Shown here one piece after another: positions 4,844 through 5,198 of a stretch of 5,198 bases of DNA. Both the position numbers and the translations under genes were made by a program. Below the pieces are notes generated by a model, which ran no database searches, was not told the DNA's origin, and saw only the letters and a program-made list of their open reading frames with translations. Origin of the DNA: Candidatus Bathyarchaeota archaeon (lineage in GTDB: Archaea; Thermoproteota; Bathyarchaeia; 40CM-2-53-6); the NCBI GenBank assembly GCA_005883695.1, contig VBBV01000137.1, forward strand, positions 1 through 5,198. Reading direction: 5' to 3'. Position 1 is the stretch's first letter. Every line of letters begins with the position of its first letter.

Positions 4844-5198
4844 TTAACCCTTCGACTCGTCGTCTGGAACAGTCTGTCTCGACTTGAAGGTGGTAATCAC
4901 AACCACTGCGATGACTATGACTGAAGAAGCAAGCAGCGTTCGTAGTGTCAGCTGTTCGCCCGCAAGGAAGTAGCCTAGGAAGACGGCCACGACTGGGTTG
5001 ACGTATGCGTAAGTGGAGACTCTCGCGGTTGTCGTCTTTGTTAGGAGCCAGACGTAGGATGAGAAGCCTATCAGGGAACCGAATACTATCAGATAGATGA
5101 ACGAGACAAGCGATAGAAACGATACGTTACCGGGCTGAAAACCAGCCAATTCTTGGGAGATCAATGACGCCACGAGGAGGAGGGCTCCGCCGGCTAAC
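4844..5198 (-). CDS. EamA/DMT-superfamily transporter, C-terminal half (5' end outside window)
   Basis: The frame is open to the right edge; about 117 residues are visible and the GTG at 5173 is internal. EamA proteins are ten-helix drug/metabolite exporters of the cytoplasmic membrane made of two repeats, and this is the second repeat. Four membrane segments can be read: the edge segment AGGALLLVASLI, FLSLVSFIYLIVFGSLIGFSS, then the hallmark YAYVNPVVAVFLGYFLAGEQLT, and LLASSVIVIAVVVITTF, followed by a short hydrophilic tail ending DDESKG. The YVNPVVAV...GE motif is typical of the YedA/RhaT-like branch, which exports amino acids or metabolites; the substrate cannot be told. No lesion is seen in the visible part. 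Confidence 0.92.
   Translation of the reverse strand, partial: LAGGALLLVASLISQELAGFQPGNVSFLSLVSFIYLIVFGSLIGFSSYVWLLTKTTTARVSTYAYVNPVVAVFLGYFLAGEQLTLRTLLASSVIVIAVVVITTFKSRQTVPDDESKG

Noticed and set aside
4172..5198. Transporter and second GNAT gene as one operon
   Set aside because: A T6 terminator and a well-placed TATA box lie between them, suggesting separate transcripts.

Overview
The window looks like a piece of an archaeal chromosome, most likely from an uncultured mesophilic lineage of the Thermoproteota (Nitrososphaeria or Bathyarchaeia type). The phylum is a guess. The archaeal reading rests on protein families common there (a stand-alone V4R protein, a PadR regulator, a compact RNase J-like beta-CASP metallo-hydrolase), TATA-like boxes about 26 bases upstream of likely transcript starts, a T-tract terminator right after a stop codon, frequent TTG/GTG starts and many AGA/AGG arginine codons. 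Base composition is near 50% GC by eye. I see no mobile element, CRISPR array, tRNA or rRNA.

Layout. Bases 1-269 (+) hold the C-terminal part of a PadR-family regulator. Its stop codon overlaps that of a convergent V4R-domain sensor-like protein (266-808, -). A 297-base gene-free stretch (809-1105) follows, with several short hairpins, one of them followed by a T-tract on the minus strand, and a TATA-like box that could serve the V4R gene. Next is a DedA/VTT-type membrane protein (1106-1816, -), divergent from a plus-strand cluster: a small unrecognised protein with a CxCRGPxxPHxH motif (1958-2275), an RNase J-like metallo-beta-lactamase/beta-CASP gene (2323-3586) and a GNAT acetyltransferase (3606-4168). 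A second GNAT gene (4172-4774, -) converges on this cluster with a 3-base gap. Then come a well-placed promoter, a T6 terminator, and the C-terminal half of an EamA/DMT transporter that runs off the right edge (4844-5198, -).

The main oddity is that two consecutive plus-strand genes are broken. The RNase J-like gene is split into two frames at about 2936-2945, and roughly 20 residues between its two halves seem to be missing. The following GNAT gene has a one-base frameshift at about 4001-4010. All metal-ligand motifs of the hydrolase survive across the two halves, and the restored GNAT ends 3 bases from its convergent neighbour. The lesions are therefore either very recent or errors in the assembled sequence.

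The clearest functional signal is in the V4R protein. Its Cys124/Glu147/Cys150/Cys158 spacing matches the zinc site I remember from phenol-sensing regulators of the MopR/DmpR class, and the gene lies tail to tail with PadR. I see no clearly new multi-gene system. The genes otherwise read as ordinary housekeeping and accessory functions.
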